Made by a program: the position numbers and the translations under genes. The notes below the pieces were generated by a model. The model was not told where the DNA came from, did no database searches, and saw only the letters and a program-made list of their open reading frames with translations. This document shows positions 23,921-36,580 of a stretch of DNA of 64,000 bases, one piece after another (position 1 is the stretch's first letter; each line of letters starts with the position of its first letter). This stretch comes from Stropharia rugosoannulata (taxonomy: Eukaryota; Basidiomycota; Agaricomycetes; Agaricales; Strophariaceae), in the NCBI GenBank assembly GCA_028532985.1, contig JANCIK010000008.1, positions 496,001 to 560,000 of the forward strand, in the 5' to 3' direction.

Positions 23921-25015
23921 ATGCACTGCAGCGAGATCAAGACTGAGCTATCTCCCTTACTATGGGGTCGACTTCCAGTTGAGCTCCTTCGAGAAATACT
24001 TTTTATCCTGGCCAGATCGAGTACCGAAAAGGCTCGACAGCTTCGCCTGGTGTCCACCGCCGTCAACATTCTTGTGCTCCCGATTCTCTTTCGCAATATT
24101 GTAATGCTCAAATCTGATCACGTCCACCGCATCGCATCCACGCTCGTTCCGAAGAAACGAACTTTTTTTACCACTTTCAAATCGAGGCTGCGTATCATGC
24201 CGCGGATGCTCGCAAGCTACAAGGTGGACAGCTGGGTCCTGGTCGTTCCCGACCGCCGCCCGTCCATTGAGACTGCCCTGGAAAGCATTGCGCCCATTTT
24301 CCATGGCATAACGAAGCTCGTCATCACCGGCCAGAATCTTGGCTGCAACGCATTTTGGCTCCGTAAGCATCCCATTCACCCAAAAATTATGCTACTTGTA
24401 CACTACGGCAGCCCGCACCTCGTTAACTTCTTCGATCCCATCTTCAAATCTGTAACTCACCTCTACACTAGTATAACAACCGGCCATCGCTTTTCCCGCA
24501 TATCCGATCTCCCCGCTCTGACTCACCTCGCCCTCAGCACGCGCGCAAATCTGCCTCCGCAGACAGCCATCAATGTGGTAGCAACAATTAATGGGATACT
24601 CAAGTCATGCCAAAACTTGGTCCAGTTGGTTTTCCTGATCGATTTCAAGTATTTAGAGGACCCGCTGTATCGCATTTGGGAAGCATGGCTAGAGCATCCG
24701 ATCCAGGACAAGCGCTTTGTATTCCTTCCCGACTTCAGGACCCCACGTCAGGAATGGACCGCAATAATTAACGACAAGAAGGATCTATGGGGCCGCGCAC
24801 ACGACTGGAAAACCTCCGAATTGGCGGAGGAGAGGTTGCGTCAGTCCCTGAGGCAACAAATTATGAAGATTTCGCGTGACGAGAGCGCGACATTGCCGCT
24901 CTTCAATCCTCGTGAGGATGTGTGGGAGATAGACATGGTGCAAAGGGACGACTATCAACCACAGCCTGAAGATCCCGACCTGCGCCCGCATGTATATGCT
25001 ACCGCCTTTGGCTAA
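23921..25015 (+). CDS. F-box-like protein
   Basis: A single exon of 364 residues from the ATG at 23921. An upstream GTG extends the frame but no ATG does. Residues about 12-50 (LWGRLPVELLREILFILA ... LRLVSTAVNILVLPILF) match the L-P-x-E-L-L-x-x-I pattern of the F-box followed by the usual R-L-V-S segment. The rest is a weak leucine-rich region with phrases such as LPALTHLALSTR and LKSCQNLVQLVFLI, as in agaricomycete F-box families. Such proteins generally recruit substrates to SCF ubiquitin ligases through Skp1. No partner or target can be inferred from neighbours. Fungal F-box-like genes are numerous and diverge fast, so the exact function is unknown. Confidence 0.7.
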   Translation: MHCSEIKTELSPLLWGRLPVELLREILFILARSSTEKARQLRLVSTAVNILVLPILFRNIVMLKSDHVHRIASTLVPKKRTFFTTFKSRLRIMPRMLASYKVDSWVLVVPDRRPSIETALESIAPIFHGITKLVITGQNLGCNAFWLRKHPIHPKIMLLVHYGSPHLVNFFDPIFKSVTHLYTSITTGHRFSRISDLPALTHLALSTRANLPPQTAINVVATINGILKSCQNLVQLVFLIDFKYLEDPLYRIWEAWLEHPIQDKRFVFLPDFRTPRQEWTAIINDKKDLWGRAHDWKTSELAEERLRQSLRQQIMKISRDESATLPLFNPREDVWEIDMVQRDDYQPQPEDPDLRPHVYATAFG

Positions 25016-27804
25016 ACTAGGTACACAGCAGCTCACAAACCAACGATAGTCGTGGTTGGTTTGATAGGTTCACAATCAGTGGTCGCGTACGAAATCATCC
25101 ATATACACACGAGCATGAACTTAACGACATTAAATCGACCGTATCACCACCGGAATTGTATACCCTTTCTTTCCTTCGCTCACCTCATAACGTCGAAATC
25201 ATCATCGGAACTCCTGCTTTCTCATAGACGTATCTCGCTCTCTTTTTGTGTTTTGTGTTCTCCACTTTCCTTTCGCATTATATTGACGTGCACAATCCCC
25301 TCTTTAGAAACATACTAAGAATGCAGTTCGAGTTTCGAACATTGTTTCACAAGTACAATCCTATGTTTTTCGTATCTGTGTCCCCACGAGACGCTGTCAA
25401 TTAGGCCGCGGATCTGGGATGCATTTTATTGCGATTGAATACTGTGGCCATGAACATTTCCTATCAATAATGCTACAACAACTTCTATATGCTTGTCAGC
25501 TCACTCCCGTATTGTCGAAACGACACCCTCAAAGCTTAAGTATTATATATACCCATGCCATCATGAAGTTTGAATAGGTATATCATCAAAATCTTATTCA
25601 GACTGAAATGAGGGTCGACCACTGCAGTAACTCTGCTTGACACCTCAAATCATCCGATAGGGCTCCATACCATCAACAGATTGTTGACGTTGTTGGTTGA
25701 TCAAGTATGTTCTGCGGAGGCAAATCAGCCACATTCGGGGACCCGTCTCTCCAATGTGATCGATCACGAGCATACCATATTCACGATGCTGTGTGTGCAG
25801 TGCTGCCAAATATCATGGTGCTGTGGCCACAGGACATCACCGTGCATGAGCACCTTCCAAATCTTGCATTCCCGTTGCGAGGGTGCGGAATGCAGGCCTA
25901 TGCACCCTCCATTCCTCTATTTCCGTCATATGTCGAGTGCTGAAGCTGAAGTGGCCAACAGAGGATTCCCTGAGGCTCTGGCACGTACAGCATGCGGTTC
26001 TCCCGGGATTCCCTGCAGTACTTGCTCCTTCGGTGCCCATTAGGTCAGTACGGCATCGCATAAGTTCAGACTTGTGGCAGTGGGCCCTGTGCTATAGCCA
26101 TCCCATTGGTGTGGAGATTCTTCGCGCCTCCTCGGTGTTCGCCTCAGCATACGCCCGGAGAAACTGATGGACGGAGAGATCCGACGTCGTCCCGCCCATA
26201 ACCCGCTTCTAGCCCGCCTGGCATGAGAATGTCGGGCAGTTGGGGCGCACCCACTCACGTCAGCCCGAGCAGGCGCGGGAGAACGTTACATAAATAACAG
26301 CAGATGTTGTCCTTTTATGGGTAGTGCGTCTCATCGGCGGTATTGAGGTCCCCGCTCGCTGTTACACGTGTAATGGTGAGCGGGACTGTGAAAGATAGTA
26401 ATAACGTTTTCCCGGATCTGGCTCCCCTGCCAGGTAAGATATATTCTCACTTATTCATTCCTGGAGTGGATCAAAGGTGGGCTCTACATTTGCACATTTT
26501 ATTGGATGCGCGGTTTGTGCAACTGGAACTTGGAAGCGGCGGAAGTCTTTGAAAGAAGTCATACTAGTGCTATCATTGTGAAAGGAAAAATGCAAACAAA
26601 ATATAGGTATTTCAAAGCACTCCAGGACTTCATGAACCCTGTTTGACAAGTTCACGGCAAGTAGCTAACCTTGATAAAGAGAAAACAATATTCTTCACAA
26701 GATCTTCCTGACTCCGTTCCGATCTTCTTGTTTAGATATATTAGAGTATTTAAACAGTAAAAAAAAACTAATTCTTTCAGAACTGAAGATACGCACAAAT
26801 GCTAGCCAGGCTACTTGTGCGCGCCGAGCCTTCTTTTGCGCGCATGGGAAGTCAGGCAGCAGAAGATCCTCATGCTCAGAAAATGGACATATAGATGATA
26901 GTGGCAAGTAAAAAGTATGCACCACACAGTTATCTTGCCTCAGAATACTGTTCGGTGACCAAAACGCACAAAATAAATGAGGGAAGTTGGAGGGAAGTTG
27001 GAGAGAAGTAGAAATAAAGACCTTCAAAGTTTAAACAGGTGCAAGCTAAGCTAAGACAGGTCATAATTATTTTAGTATGGTAGATAGGTATATGATCTAG
27101 TCTAATATGATCTGTTGGACGTCCAAGCAACATCTCATAAGGTTCGCTCCATAAAGGCTGCAGACAAGCTGCAGAGTCATTGATGGACAGAAATACTTAA
27201 GACGGTAGCGCGCCCAGCGCGCGCCGGTCGAAGACTGGCCTGAAGTTATCGAGCTTTTCCTTTAGAGAGACCGGTCATCGGTCTATGGGAGCTTGCAAGG
27301 AGCTTGACGGTAGCCAAATGGAAGCGCATGAGACGCGCATCAAACGCGCATCGTGCGAGCGACTCATCACATGACACATAGGTGACATTCATTATGTTCA
27401 GGGCAGGTTCATGCAAACTTTCGCAACACAGCGGTTTAGACTTTCCCTCAGAACCAACTCACGGAACTCAGGTCAACCCCGAACACTCATTTCTTCCTTC
27501 ATGACTCACGATTCTCTAGGGGGCGGATTTTTCTAGCTAACGCAAGCAAAACCATTTCTTGTATAATATGGTTTTACTTGTCGCTACTTCACATGCCCTT
27601 ATTCTTGCTTTGTCCGTTTCCCACATACTCTTGTCGATGACCTGCATTGCCATGAACACGTGAAGAACAACGCCATAGCTGCCTCGAGGCGTTGTTGAGG
27701 CTGTGATACTAGGAAATAGACCCTAGCCTTCTCAGCTTTGTTTTTACCTCGTTTAAAAGGTTAACTGGTAACAGGAGGATCTTTCTCCCCTTCTCGTGTG
27801 CGTC
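25016..27804. other. gene-free stretch
   Basis: Frames are short and overlapping. One 120-codon plus-strand frame (25681-26043) is cysteine-rich, but its cysteines fit no known zinc-binding or secreted pattern and it has no signal peptide. GC-rich short palindromes occur near 27208-27290. No gene is called. Confidence 0.35.
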
Positions 27805-29061
27805 ATGCACGATTCTCCAGCTAGTTTCAGACCTCCGCCTCGCCCAAATTACCAACACCATGCTGGGTTTTACCGCAGTATCAACCCTGGGCATGATCTC
27901 TCGAAGCCTTGGGAGGCCAGTCCTTTCTCTGATCGATCATTACCTATGTCGCCGTTCAAGCCTGTGTTCGAGATTCCAAGGCGTTATGAACCAGCATCTC
28001 CTCCAACACCTTTACCGGTCGTGAAGTCCCCCGAAGTTGAAAGGAACAGGAGGGGAAGTATCTGGAAACGCCTACTGCAGTTCTTCAGACGAGGTTAGTT
28101 GATCCTATCATGTTTTAATATAAAGTTATCAATCCTTTCAATCAGTACCTGCATCATTAGAAATATCAACACCGCCACCAGCTGTGATAGACCCACCCGA
28201 GGATCTTTATAGTGAGCGCGTACCCCTTTTTGAATGGAAGCAGTATGGCTACTGGGCACGGCCATATATTAACGATGTAATGGTTGAGAACTCGCGTACG
28301 TGATTCCCATTTCTTGATCACATTCAGAGCAACTCGATTTATTCTGTCCTCCCATAGCCGTAACGAGCGAGAAGACAATAACCACAGATGTGCTTGCGGA
28401 TCTTATTACGAACGTACGAGGAATTGAGGACCCTGACTTTGAACTCTTCCCCGAAAGGTGGATTGTTGGCGCCAAACACCGTGCTCTTCCACCTCGCCCA
28501 ACGCGCTGGAAAGAGCCTGACCCGAACGCCCCTCTTCCTTTCCCCTGGGAGGTTCAACTCAATCCGCTTCTGCAGCATGTGCTCTGGGGACCAGCCCCAT
28601 TGCGTTGGTGCCTCTGGGAGAACCCTTTTGATGCGCTTTGGTACGGTCGTACGACCATGCATGTCATGTGCCCGGATTCCGACAGAGCACAACCCGCTAC
28701 CTGTCCCTTCCTGACTCACATGTACGTCAACGCTGTTCTAGGCGATGATTCTAAGAAATATCCTTGGCCTTTTACTGTCTATAATCCCAGAGGCATCAAA
28801 GTCGGCGACCTTCTAGCTGAGATATACTACCAATTTCAAATACCTATCTCGGCGACTGAATTTGGTAGCTGGCCTGGGTACAGGCAGGTGGCTTGCCGGA
28901 GAACTCTTGAGCAACGAAACCATGTTCGGAAAATCGCTGGACAATCTAGTACAGCTGACTGTATCAGGCGATGCGATGCTCTTGGTGCACAGATGTTCTT
29001 TCGAGGTATTGAGCCGTCTGTGGACGGCGGCGGGTGGATGATTGCGTTTGGAACTTATTGA
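27805..29061 (+). CDS. DUF6699-domain protein, copy 1
   Basis: Three exons, 27805-28093, 28146-28295 and 28358-29061, both introns in phase 1, give 380 residues. The N-terminal third is Pro-rich and disordered, with a basic patch (RNRRGSIWKRLLQFFRRG) at the end of exon 1. The C-terminal 180 residues carry the DUF6699 pattern seen in many Agaricomycetes: LNPLLQHVLWGPAPLRWCLWE near the start, a Trp-Pro core with KKYPWPFTVYNPRGIKVGDL then LAEIYYQFQIPISATEF, an Arg-rich ... CIRRCDALGAQMFFRGI, and a terminal G-x-W-M-I-A-F. The function of this family is unknown. A second DUF6699 gene lies directly downstream on the same strand; the two share architecture (Pro-rich N-terminus, domain at the end) but are quite diverged. 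Confidence 0.8.
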
Positions 29062-29647
29062 AACATCCGCATGTAGGACTACTCACTCCCTGTTAGTTTA
29101 AGCTTAGCTATGTACTATTTACCAGATCGACCTGATATGCTTTTGCTTCCGCACCTTGAGCGCCCAGCGCCCATCTTTCGTGTTACCTTATTTATCCACG
29201 TGGCAAGCCGTCATTCAGAGAAGCCTACAATAGTCATACTGACTCATACACAGCATGTCCGCACCGCCACTTATGCGTTATGTTTGCATTAGTGGGTCAA
29301 CTTGTAGACATCAAGCCCATACGGATATCTGGTGGAAGTTGTGGGCCTCACCGGTATAAAATTTTCACAGTTCGTCACCTTCGCCCTGCGCTCTATAAAA
29401 AGCTCTGATTCTTCTAATGAGCAGTTTAATGAGCACAAGTACACGTGGACCACAAAGGTGGGCGATCGATAAGAGATGCCCCGTCATTTTGTACACCGGC
29501 TTCATTTTGGGTTCTTCCTTCCTGCTTAAACTGAAGTGGATCCAAGGCGGGAGAAAACATGCCACAGGCTTGGGAAAATCGTCTGTGGACTGATAAAGTA
29601 GATAGGCCGGGCCTTCAAGTTGGGGCTTCTCTCGCTCTTTCCCTGCT

Positions 29648-30949
29648 ATGCCGGCCTTGCCAACTTCGGGAGATGCGCAACAGCAGCAACATGACGGGCG
29701 CTACGCCCATCCTCAAAGTAATGTCTTCCGGAAATTCCGGAACTGGATAGATCATCGTCGGTATGGTCCCAGTGCACCTGGGTGGGGACCTGACCCTACT
29801 CGCATGGAAGGCGACCCTTATGGGAGACCTGCTCGTCGACGTAAGTAATATACCTACCCTCTCGTAACACAGGTAGACTTAAATGACTGCATTCCCCCAG
29901 ATACTGTAGATGGTGCATCAAATCAGCACGTTCATTTCTCAGAACCGTCGCGGCCCAGGGCGTATACTCACCCCCAGCCAGCATTGAACCAACATCTGGC
30001 CATATATCACGGAGCACCTCCAATTCCATCCCCGATGTACCCAACCTATCCTTCACACATTTACGGTGACAGTAGCCCATATAACGTAGCCCCAGCAGCC
30101 CCACATGCGCAGGACGTACCTCCCGTTATACCGCCACATCCATTATTTGGTTACGGTGAGCCCAATGCGTATAGCTATGCAACGTATAATGCGTATCAGG
30201 CCGGCCCAGAGGGTTCCAAAGATCGTTCCAAATCAAAATCTCCGCAGCGGCCTCATACCAACGATGGGATGCAGCACCGGCCGCCAGGTACTCACGCACA
30301 ACCAAACGTCAGCCCATGGGCAACGCAAGTCAAAGGTGTCGTAGTAATGGATCCCAAATTTCATGCTAGCGAAGTACCTTATAACGCAGCCCACTCACTG
30401 CTCACGGAGCTCATCCCAAGCGTGTCCTTCTTCCCCTCTATCGACTGGAACATCTGCTTCCCCATCTCGTCCGCATTCAAGTGGACCGGGCCGGACAAAA
30501 AGGTCCCGCTCGTGCTCGAGACGCTCGCCGTCGTACCACCTGTGCACGTCATGCAGATCCTACCGCGTAAAAATAACGACGCGCTTTCGTTCGTGCTTAC
30601 ACGATTCGGCGAGATCCGCGTGTCTGCCTCGCGCCACCTCATTCTTGGGGACCTTCTTGAGGCGATTAAGATCTACTTCGACCGGCCGCTAAAGGAGGAA
30701 GAGCTGGAAAGCCTGAAGCCCAAGCTCAGAGAGCAAGTTATGGCGTCTTTCCAGAGGCGATGGGAAGCACAAGGCACGGAGAATAGTGATGGCCTGGTAT
30801 GGCCGAAGTTGCCCCATGCGACCCCCACACGTGCGGACATGCTATTTGAATCGTTCCAGTATGCGGGCATGGAAATGGATCAGAATTTTGTCAAGAATCG
30901 CAAGCTGTACCTTAAACTTGAGAATAGGCAAAGCGCACGCACAAGATAG
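29648..30949 (+). CDS. DUF6699-like protein, copy 2
   Basis: Two exons, 29648-29840 and 29901-30949, joined by a 60-nt phase-1 intron, give 413 residues. Exon 1 ends in a basic segment (FRKFRNWIDHRRYG) like that of copy 1. A long Pro/Tyr/His-rich low-complexity region follows. The C-terminal domain has NAAHSLLTELIPSVSFFPSI then DWNICFP, P-L-V-L-E-T-L-A-V-V-P-P, a FGEIRVSASRHLILGDLLEA segment in the place of the 'gvtvgdLL' part of DUF6699, and FESFQYAGMEMD near the end. This is a more diverged member, assigned from layout and adjacency. It ends 165 bp from the 3' end of the first HET gene on the other strand, so the pair is convergent. Confidence 0.65.
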
Positions 30950-31114
30950 GCTTTTATTTTGTTAGGATCTATGTACTATCGTAATAGCAGCATCTATTAT
31001 ACTTTAAAGTAGTCTTCAATTCATGTCAAATTTACTTCGTAATTTACACCGCATGGCGTTGTGTTCTATAATAACATCATTGAGAATAAACGATTTGTTT
31101 TTAAATAAAATGGA

Positions 31115-33324
31115 TTAGAGATACAGGGTAACAAGTTGCATTCCTTCGTTTTCTAGAGCCGATATGGATATCCTGCCGTTGTGGTAAGGAAGCCTAAATA
31201 CAAGTGGAATATTCATCGAGACAATAGTTATTTTACTGGACGCAGTAACAGTTCCCGGTCTGTCTGGAGTATAGATAGGGATACCCATACATTGGTATGG
31301 GAAAATGATTTCGTTACCCTCCACTCCAAAGTTGATTACTGCCACGGTTGTCCGACAGTTCTCGGCCGGGAGTATATAGTTAATAGGAAGGTCAGGGCTT
31401 TCTGATAAATAAAGGCGGGTGTCGAACATGTTCATGTAGTATTGACCTCGTAGTCCAGAAGACAGTGTTATGAACGAGGGAATTTGTAGCCAAAAATGTC
31501 CCTTCGATATGTAGTCCACATCATTAACACTTGCGGAGCAAAGACATGGCATAAGAATGCATCGCACTCGGACGCCAAGATGCGTAGCAATTATCGGTTC
31601 CTCTGGGGGAAATAAATCCAATTTTGACCCGTGACCTGGGTTGTCGAAGTCTAATGCTCTCTGGGAGTATCTCGAGAGAAATGGGGATAGAAGGCTGTCG
31701 GCGTCGTGGTATGTGCGATTGAAGAGATCAAGAATGTTTTTCTTTGTGGAAAGTAGTTCCCGTAGCAGTCGAAGTAGTGCAGAGGAAGCCCCTTCACCGT
31801 ATGAGACCGACATGTTAACCCCTAGTAATCCAAGTAAAGAGTAGGCCGAGTCTTCTTCACGAGTAACCTGCCGTCTTGATGCCAATTGTAACGTACGAGA
31901 AATGGGAATATCTTCCACTCGTCCCTCGACACACAAGACAAGTTCCAGTTCAGTAAGTGTCGTTGCGGTTTCGATCATTGACAGTATATTGGGGTCATTG
32001 ATTGCTCCTATCAAGTTCCAGTCCCTATTGTAGAATAACCGGCGCTTTGGTGCAAGAAGCTCTTGGAGGGTCCAGCCACGAGTGAACCAGGAGTCCCGGG
32101 CTCCTTGGTCAATGTACTCCGTTTCGGACAGGTAAATGAGGCAAATGTAGGATCCGCGGTACCATTTATACATTGACCGGATAGATTCGTCCAATTCAGC
32201 ACTGCTGTCTTTGTTGATACAGACATTGTCAACCCATCCCAAGGTCATAGAACTATGGAGGGACGCGGCTCGACAGAAGTTGACAATTTTAGCCAGACCC
32301 CGAGGATTAAGCTCGCGATTTTTCCAGTCGCCGAATAGTATGTCTCCTGGCAATTCTCTGATCCAAGTATGTGAAAGGATAGCGTACTGTGCAGATTGCT
32401 CTATGGCCTCCGTCAAAAGGCTGTTCATTGTATCATGCCTTTCCTTTATATCGAAATCGACGTCTTGTAGCTGCGATGCTGCGAGCCACTTCTCTTGAAA
32501 ATTCGCGGTGCTTGTCTGAGATAGTACCTTCGGAAGAACACGGCTGAATATTTCATTGCGATCAATAAGCTGGAGGTTCGATCCTTCGTTTTCGAATGCT
32601 ATGAGGCGAATCGGCATGCTGTTGAAAACATGTGCTCGTGTCTTTGTTAATGTCATTCCGTCGAGTTCGGTGAGTAGACCGGCTAGTAGGTTCAATAGAT
32701 AATGAAGCGGTACTTGATATATACAAGCTATAATAGCCATACCTGATGGCACGGACGCAGCTACATCCGAGCTATATGCTTCTCCACCGTCATTGGACGA
32801 AGTCTTCAACTTGGCGACTGACATGCCGTTGGATTCAGGAGAATCGTAAATGCTTAGTTACGCACCTTGATCGCCCAGTTCACCCTCTGCGGGTACTAAC
32901 CTTTCTAAGCTTGTTGAGCTCAGTGTTCCCTGATAATCTTCAGCGGGATATACACGAGCTAGTCCCTAGTTAGTTCGTTGTTAATTTTCTTTGTGTATAT
33001 TACTTGAAGCACCTTGCACAAGTTCACTTTCTTCAAGTGCCGATTGCACAGATTGGACATTGAGGGAGATGTAGCCCTTCAGTGCTGCCAAAAGCATGGC
33101 CCCTTCCTTTCCGATCTCAGAATCCGAGTCATGGCCATCAAATGTTCTAGCAGACAGAGCCGGTGTACTGTCTAGTAAACGGTAGAGAGTCAACCACTTA
33201 AAATACATGGGAATCTTAAGAAGGGCAACATGTACATACCTCGCTGAATGTATGTCTTTGCAATAGAGTGAATCAGTGATGTGAGACCACGTAGAAAATG
33301 CGTGTCGGCTTCAACTTCAGCCAT
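31115..33324 (-). CDS. HET-domain protein A with N-terminal helical module
   Basis: HET proteins act in non-self recognition and trigger cell death in fungi. Exons: 33240-33324, 33013-33171, 32866-32958, 32743-32817 and 31115-32682, all introns in phase 1, giving 659 residues. The second exon may extend to 33365 behind an acceptor (CGGCAG), which would need a further 5' exon that I could not find; 33324 is the first ATG. The N-terminal module reads AEVEADTHFLRGLTSLIHSI and then IGKEGAMLLAALKGYISLNV on the next exon. The HET domain starts with AYSLLG-type paralogue landmarks: YAILSHTWIRELPGD, GWVDNVCINKDSSAELDESI, WFTRGWTLQELLAPKRRLFY, EEDSAYSLLGLLGVNMSVSY then GEG. The C-terminus is EGMQLVTLYL. 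The 60-nt last intron has no stop, so an unspliced reading is open, but the splice restores the TELDGMTLTKTRAHVFN start shared by all paralogues. It is the most diverged of the array. Confidence 0.85.
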
Positions 33325-33789
33325 CGAAGGAAGAGTATGGACCGTTCGAAACCTTGGATTGTAATCTGCCGGGGAAAGTTGAGAATCCAGAAATCAAATC
33401 TAATTGATGCTAAGTACTATCTTTGTTTCTGAGATCTGATGCCTATGCCTTGAACAATCAAGTAAAACTGAAATAAGAGCGAAGTAAGAGTGTGAAAATG
33501 ACCGTACAAGACTAAATGGGGACAAATGCTTACAAGTGGATCCAGCACAAGCCGATGTCGGCAGTCAACCGGCTACTTTCGTTTAATAGACTCCGAGTCG
33601 GCGACATAATCATATTCATGGCAAGCATTTCTGTTCATCTTCCTTTCTTTATCTGTTTAGTCTCATTTCCATTTCTAACGTGTTTTCCTCGGGGTGCCTT
33701 AATGAAAAGTATAGTAGAATTTGTTACATTTTAAATGAAGTCTGTGCGCTGAGCGGGAGCGGTAATGCAAATGACTGGCTGAAATATGG

Positions 33790-36167
33790 TTATAGGTACA
33801 GAGTAACAAGCTGCATTCCGTGACGTTCTAGATCTTGTTTAGGTATTTCCCTTGGACCACCAGTGGAATTTATCAACGTGAAGCAACGCGGAGTGCCTTG
33901 CGGCATTATATGCATTTTACTCCCGGTGTGAACCTTTCCAGGCTTGTCTGTTGAATACATAGAAATTCCCATCATATTTTCAGGGAGTATAATGACATTT
34001 TCCCTCAGACTGAAAGTTGGCACTGCGAGAGTTGGTTGTCTAGTGATAAATTTGTCACTGGGAGGATGTACATAGACGGTATTGTTGCCATATAGTCTGA
34101 TGTCAAGTAGATTGAAGACGCAACTGCGTATAACTCCTGACTCCAACACAATAGTAGACGAATATTGACCAGAGTATTGTCCTTTCGCATCATATCCCTG
34201 AGCTGAGGTACCCTTTCTGAACCCAAGCGCCGGAAGAAGGAGCCATTGGCATCGTATACCAAGATGGGTAAATGTAACAGGTTCAGGAGGTTGGTAGCAA
34301 TCCAATTGTGTAGTTGATTCGACGTTATCAAAATTGGTTAGTCTATATAAGTATCTTTTCAGCGATGGCGGAACAAGACTGTCTCCATGATCGTATTGGC
34401 GGTTGAAGAGGTCGAACACGTGCTTTCTGGTAACCAATAGCTCCTGGCATAACCGGTGGAATGCGACATCTGCTCCTTCTCCATATGCAACCGAAATATT
34501 GACGTCCAAGAGACCAAGTAAAGAGTATGCCGAGTCCTCCGCTCTGGTAACTTGACGTTGAGATGCCATTTGCATAATACGACCAAGGGGTATATCTTTT
34601 GCGTTTCCAGTGCGACATAAATCCATTTCTTTCTTCGTTATAGTAGTCTCATCGGTAGTCAAAGATTGAATAGCATCGTCTTCAATAACCCCAAGTGCTT
34701 CCCAGCGTTTGTTATAGAACTTTGCGTTTCTTGGGGCAAGTAATTCTTGTAAGGTCCACCCGCGAGTAAACCAAGCATCGTGAGCACCATCCCCAAGAGC
34801 GTCCGTTTCAGACAGATATGTGATGCATATGTGAGAGCCTCGATACCATTTGTACATCGAACGAATGGATTCGTCTAGCTCGGAGCTGCTGTCTTTGTTT
34901 ATACAGGAGGAATCTATCCAGCCGAGCGTCATTTTGTGGTCATGGGCGGCTACGCGACAAAAGTTTTCAACTTTTGTCCATCCGCGATGATTCGAAAGTC
35001 GGCGGTCCCAAGTGCTATAAACGACTTCTCCTGGAGACTCACGGATCCAAGTATGAGACAAGATAGCGTAAGACGAGATTTCAGATACCGCGTCCGTTAC
35101 CACTTCATTCATTCTGTTCGACCTGTGCATAAGCCATACGTCATCGATGTCCTGTAAGGCAAGAGCATTGTCCCAGTCCTGTTGAAACCCGGGGGAGGCA
35201 TATTTCTTCTGTATACGTGACGTCAAGATACTGAATATGTCCTCCCGTTCAATGAGCTTGATATTGGATCCATTGGCGTCAAATTCCAACATCCGGATTG
35301 GCATATTATTGAAGACATGTGCACGAGTTTGTCGTTGAGTTATTAATTCTAGCTCAGTAGGCTGAACCTCCAAGGGAATACTTGGTCGAGCCACGCTTCT
35401 ATCGGACTTCATGTTCGGCGCTAGAGTGATTCATGTTTGTATCGGTATTTTATTCTCAAACGACCAGTTAAGGTAACGTACATTTTATCATGATGGACTC
35501 CGTACTGCTTGGTTTGCTCGCATTTTTATCCTTCTTGGATTTCTTGCTTGGCGCTGGAGTAGTAGTACATAGTAGACTATCAGTGTTTTATCTTTAAACA
35601 GTTATTCAAAGCAACTCACTTTGTGGAATGGACTCCGTACCGTCAGATATGAAAGTCTGTTTATCACTCGGGCCTTCTAGAACAAATCAGAATACCTCAC
35701 ATTAATGTGGGGTTAATTGTACCTAAAATCGGGTTTCCTGTTGCATTTCCCATCTGCTGTATGGCAGCGAGAACGCCTGCCTTGAAAAACTTGTTCAACG
35801 CGGAAATGAGGTTGCTTCCTTCATCACCTGTAAGAACTGATTTATGATTAAGTAACTATTTAGCTTTCGTGTAGGATGTGGTCTAACCACCTGTGATGTT
35901 GATTTCCGTGCGCGCTATGCATGAAATGAATTTGAAACTTAGGGGGGCACTTCTGCGTGGCATGACGTACCAGATTGAGATAAGTGGACTGCAATCATAG
36001 GTCGTATAAGTCCAAGTAAGCAGGACAGTAGCTGTTCTTCTATTGATATGATAGAAGTATTATAATCTGGAAGGTCTTTTCAATCAGGTTTGAGAAAAGG
36101 AGCCGATTAGCGTACCTTTACCCGTACCACGAGGTTGTAGGCTGTCAGACAACGCTGTTACATCCAT
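33790..36167 (-). CDS. HET-domain protein B with N-terminal helical module
   Basis: Six exons: 36116-36167, 35971-36066, 35723-35827, 35620-35676, 35482-35553 and 33790-35420, all junctions phase 1, giving 670 residues. Exon 1 is MDVTALSDSLQPRGTGK. Exon 2 carries SIEEQLLSCLLGLIRPMIAV, exon 3 carries GDEGSNLISALNKFFKAGVL then AAI; together they form the shared N-terminal module. Exons 4 and 5 are a polar Lys/Ser-rich linker and each contains a T-E-S-I segment, suggesting an internal exon duplication. The HET domain follows: YAILSHTWIRESPGEVVYST, GWIDSSCINKDSSSELDESI, WFTRGWTLQELLAP, EDSAYSLLGLLDVNISVAYG. It ends HGMQLVTLYL. This is the closest relative of gene C, 413 bp upstream, pointing to a recent tandem duplication. 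Role in heterokaryon incompatibility or immunity is inferred from the family. Confidence 0.88.
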
Positions 36168-36580
36168 TTTGAAAATGCCTGCTTATGGTGGCAGTATCGT
36201 GAGCTGGGTACTTGTGCTGACAGGTATGGAGAACGAAATGGTCAGAATACGTGCTCTGCTGATCTCTCGCTCATGTTCGACTCCGGGTAGCCCATGTACA
36301 TGTGCCGGCTGACCTGGACATGTAGACTAAGCGGACTCTATTCAAGCTCCGTTAGAAAATCCAGGGCGATACGGTTAACTTCAAGATCACAAACACTCGA
36401 ATATACTTGGATGTACGCTCGCACTGAAAGAATAAACCGTCTCGTGCTAATGAACATTGACGCAGGATAATAAGGTGCTTTCCGCGTTCAGTATCTACAT
36501 TTGCTACCGGGGCGTTAGCCCTGGAAGTCCCCGTACAACTGAAGAAGCATGCATGTATTTCGAAAGTTGGAATCTTCAGA

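Noticed and set aside
25681..26043. cysteine-rich 120-codon frame
   Set aside because: Cysteine spacing fits no known family and there is no secretion signal or splice support.
27205..27290. GC-rich short palindromes
   Set aside because: Stems are short and imperfect, and no terminator, tRNA or element end is associated.
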